DNA of 64,000 nucleotides from JAADHX01 sp964569385 (GTDB lineage Bacteria; Actinomycetota; Acidimicrobiia; Acidimicrobiales; Poriferisodalaceae): NCBI GenBank assembly GCA_964569385.1, contig CAZMUM010000014.1:1-64000 (forward strand). The letters are read 5' to 3'. Positions within the stretch are counted from its first letter, which is position 1; each line of letters opens with the position of its first letter. The notes beneath the pieces were generated by a model that saw only the letters and a program-made list of their open reading frames with translations, did no database searches and was not told where the DNA came from. A program made the translations under genes and the position numbers. Of the stretch, positions 62,105 through 64,000 are shown in pieces.

Positions 62105-63280
62105 TTGGAGCGAGTTGTGGAAAACACAATCGAAGGAGCAACTGCTGACGTCGCTGGCCTGCATCGGAAGATCCTGCTCTCGCCGCCCGATGTTGGCGAA
62201 AGGGAAAAGCAAGCGCTAGTTGCAGCATTCGATAGCGGTTGGATTGCGCCAGCTGGGCCATCACTCTCAGCGTTCGAAACAGAGATGTCTAGATTTCTCG
62301 ACGCCGAGTCGTGCGTTGCCCTCAGCTCTGGCTCGGCGGCACTTGAGCTTGGATTGCTGGTTACCGGCGTCGAACCTGGCGACGAAGTGGTCGTGCCAAC
62401 CTCCACTTTCGCTGCGACCGCATTCGCCGTCAAACACGTAGGAGCGATCCCAGTGTTCTGCGATGTCGACCCAGACACGTGGTGTCTCGATCTAGGCTTG
62501 TTCGAGAATTTCTTAGCTGATCGAGCAGCTATCGGGTCGCTACCGGCCGCCGTGATGCCCGTTGATCTGTACGGGCAGATGCCTGATTACGAGCTGTTGG
62601 AGCGGATCTGCGAGCGGTTCGGCGTTCGCATCGTCGAAGATGCTGCGGAGTCGCTCGGTTCGTCACAGGGACAACGGATGGCTGGAACATTCGGCGATGT
62701 AGGCGTGTTGAGCTTCAACGGGAACAAAATCATCACCACAAGCGGTGGAGGAATGCTCATCGGCTCGATCGAGGTGGTTCAGCGAGCGCGTCACCTTTCG
62801 ACGCAGGCTCGAATGGGATCTTTGCACTACGAACACGAAGAGGTCGGGTTCAACTATCGAATGTCGAATCTTCTTGCTGCTCTGGGAGCGGCTCAGCTCG
62901 AAGGTCTTCCACCGAAAATTCGTCGGCGCCAGCAGATTCGAGACACCTATGAATCGTCGTTACCTGAGATGACCTGGCAAGGTTCGACGGCTCACGATGT
63001 TCCGAACTCGTGGCTATCCGTTGGCCTATTCAACGATGGACGGGTGCCTAGTGAAGTGTGCGCCTCTCTGGCATTGGATCACATTGAAGCCCGACCATTT
63101 TGGAAGCCAATGCATCTACAGCCGGTTTTCGCTGGTGCCCAATGTGTGGGCGGCTCTGTTGCCGAGGATCTATTCAAGCGGGGCATCGCATTGCCGTCGG
63201 GTAGTTCGCTGTCTGAGGTGGACCAAGAGCGAGTCCTTTGCTCACTTCGAGCTACCGAAACTGTGCGCAGCTTGATGTGA
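62105..63280 (+). CDS. DegT/DnrJ/EryC1/StrS aminotransferase (PglE-like)
   Basis: 391 residues. EDAAES (178-183) and PLP Lys208 in SFNGNKIITTSGGG; the N-NK-T-GGG pattern is of the PglE/PseC group that aminates UDP-4-keto-6-deoxy sugars. Next to the WbpM/PglF-type gene at 63517 it would make the UDP-4-amino sugar that the PglD-like protein acetylates. TTG 62105 or GTG 62117 may start it. Its C-terminus matches the remnant at 49302. Confidence 0.9.
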   Translation: MERVVENTIEGATADVAGLHRKILLSPPDVGEREKQALVAAFDSGWIAPAGPSLSAFETEMSRFLDAESCVALSSGSAALELGLLVTGVEPGDEVVVPTSTFAATAFAVKHVGAIPVFCDVDPDTWCLDLGLFENFLADRAAIGSLPAAVMPVDLYGQMPDYELLERICERFGVRIVEDAAESLGSSQGQRMAGTFGDVGVLSFNGNKIITTSGGGMLIGSIEVVQRARHLSTQARMGSLHYEHEEVGFNYRMSNLLAALGAAQLEGLPPKIRRRQQIRDTYESSLPEMTWQGSTAHDVPNSWLSVGLFNDGRVPSEVCASLALDHIEARPFWKPMHLQPVFAGAQCVGGSVAEDLFKRGIALPSGSSLSEVDQERVLCSLRATETVRSLM

Positions 63281-63516
63281 TGGAACAGATTGTGAGCTTA
63301 GATCTGGTTCGCTCTTACCGCGGGGTTGATCAGGCTTGTGCGAACGATCTCGATGACTTCTGTCGACAACTACTTCCTGCAGCGTATTGTCGTGGACGCT
63401 AGTGACTCTCTGCGGAGTAGCCTCGACTCACCTTCGTGAGGCAGGAGTCACGCAGCACCAACGCCACGTGAGATGATAGGCAGAGACTCAACCCAGCAGG
63501 GCGGGTGGAGACATAG

Positions 63517-64000
63517 ATGCACGATGACAATGACGGCGAATCGGTGTGCAGATCTGCCGAGGTGGAGCTGCAAACCTCGGCTAAGTATATTCGAGAGAAC
63601 AGCAAGAATCCGCTGGCCCGCGTAGCATTTGCTCACCCAGCGATTTCTTTGCTTCTGGCTGATTCAGTCGCCTGGCTCGTTGCCTTTGTGATATCCAACT
63701 TGCTCAGATTTGACTTCGACAGCTCCAAAGTCAGTTGGCTCGGTGTAGTGGTTTTTGCCGGTCTCGGATCGGGAGCTCAGGCAGCTATTGGCTATGTCAC
63801 CGGGTCACTCAGGGGACGTTACCGAATAGCTTCGTTTGAAGAAATCACCCGGTTGACTCTAACCACCGGTTACGTCGCGTTGCTGTTGTTCGGGTTCGAT
63901 CTGATTTTGGATAGACGTACTGTGCCCCTTGGTGCAGTTCTTGCAGGTTCGGCTCTGGCGTTGCTGCTCATGCTTCTCGAGCGCGGAGTATGGCGCTGGT
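63517..64000 (+). CDS. WbpM/PglF-type sugar dehydratase, N-terminal part (cut by window end)
   Basis: 161 codons without stop to the window edge. Four hydrophobic segments and GSLRGRYRIASFEEI between them match the membrane N-terminus of UDP-GlcNAc 4,6-dehydratases (PglF/WbpM/CapD). The catalytic SDR part is beyond the window. GGTGGAG lies about 6 nt before ATG 63517. With PglE-, PglD- and PglC-like genes it completes a bacillosamine-type route (inference). Confidence 0.75.
   Translation, partial: MHDDNDGESVCRSAEVELQTSAKYIRENSKNPLARVAFAHPAISLLLADSVAWLVAFVISNLLRFDFDSSKVSWLGVVVFAGLGSGAQAAIGYVTGSLRGRYRIASFEEITRLTLTTGYVALLLFGFDLILDRRTVPLGAVLAGSALALLLMLLERGVWRW

Noticed and set aside
63281..63516. 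Minus-strand frames before the last gene
   Set aside because: They lie in the promoter region of the WbpM/PglF-type gene and show no protein family.

Overview
The window is about 64 kb of a GC-rich bacterial chromosome. It looks like an actinomycete outside the classical Streptomyces/Mycobacterium groups, most likely an Acidimicrobiia-type organism (inference). The grounds are high GC with frequent TCGA-rich codons, a MurF-type ligase fused to a membrane domain, a DUF4012 protein, and many genes with a TANNNT -10 box only 6-8 nt before the start codon, which implies leaderless mRNAs. No rRNA, CRISPR array or replication origin was seen.

Region by region. (1) 1-5.8 kb: a TetR-controlled three-gene operon on the minus strand encodes an acyl-reductase/HAD fusion, a LarA-like (DUF2088) nickel-pincer-type protein and a PlsC acyltransferase. 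A perfect 10-bp inverted repeat lies at the divergent promoter. (2) 5.9-16.6 kb: a DUF4012 protein with an N-terminal frameshift, ddl, murF, an alpha/beta hydrolase, small regulatory or zinc-ribbon proteins, a J-domain membrane protein, GDP-fucose synthase, an XRE/nucleotidyltransferase toxin-antitoxin-like pair and prfC. (3) 16.6-22.7 kb: a tRNA-Val remnant, a decayed VapBC pair, a META-domain protein, a phosphoglycosyl-transferase/GT4 fusion, an intact tRNA-Val(CAC) and a NarL-type two-component system. (4) 22.8-32.4 kb: eight genes, seven of them translationally coupled: three glycosyltransferases, an ABC exporter, two aminoglycoside-phosphotransferase-fold kinases, UDP-glucose dehydrogenase and an ATP-grasp ligase. 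This looks like an undescribed pathway that assembles and exports a glycoconjugate.

(5) 32.7-40.7 kb: a toxin-antitoxin and mobile-element graveyard. It holds two decayed AbiEi/AbiEii copies sharing a 209-bp block, a DUF4143 ATPase and a 0.1-kb duplicate of part of it, a ParD-like/zeta pair, a decayed TacA-type antitoxin, an AbiEi/Fic fusion, an orphan RHH antitoxin, an IS21 end with istB remnant, an IS6 transposase remnant and an intact VapBC. (6) 40.7-46.7 kb: a LivH-LivM-LivG triple fusion, a polytopic membrane protein, a second tRNA-Val-like sequence beside a 16-bp perfect inverted repeat, and a substrate-binding lipoprotein.

(7) 46.8-64 kb: a surface-polysaccharide locus with Wzz-like, two Wzy-like, Wzx-like, PglC-like and PglD/NeuD-like proteins. 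It also has a WbpB-WbpD fusion with a WbpE-type aminotransferase (UDP-diacetamido-uronate synthesis), glycosyltransferases, AsnB, a second DegT aminotransferase, a decayed DegT fragment and the start of a WbpM/PglF-type dehydratase. Regions 3, 4 and 7 together supply a nucleotide-sugar pool (ugd, WbpB/D/E, fcl), lipid-linked initiation, chain elongation, flipping and polymerisation for one or more envelope glycans.
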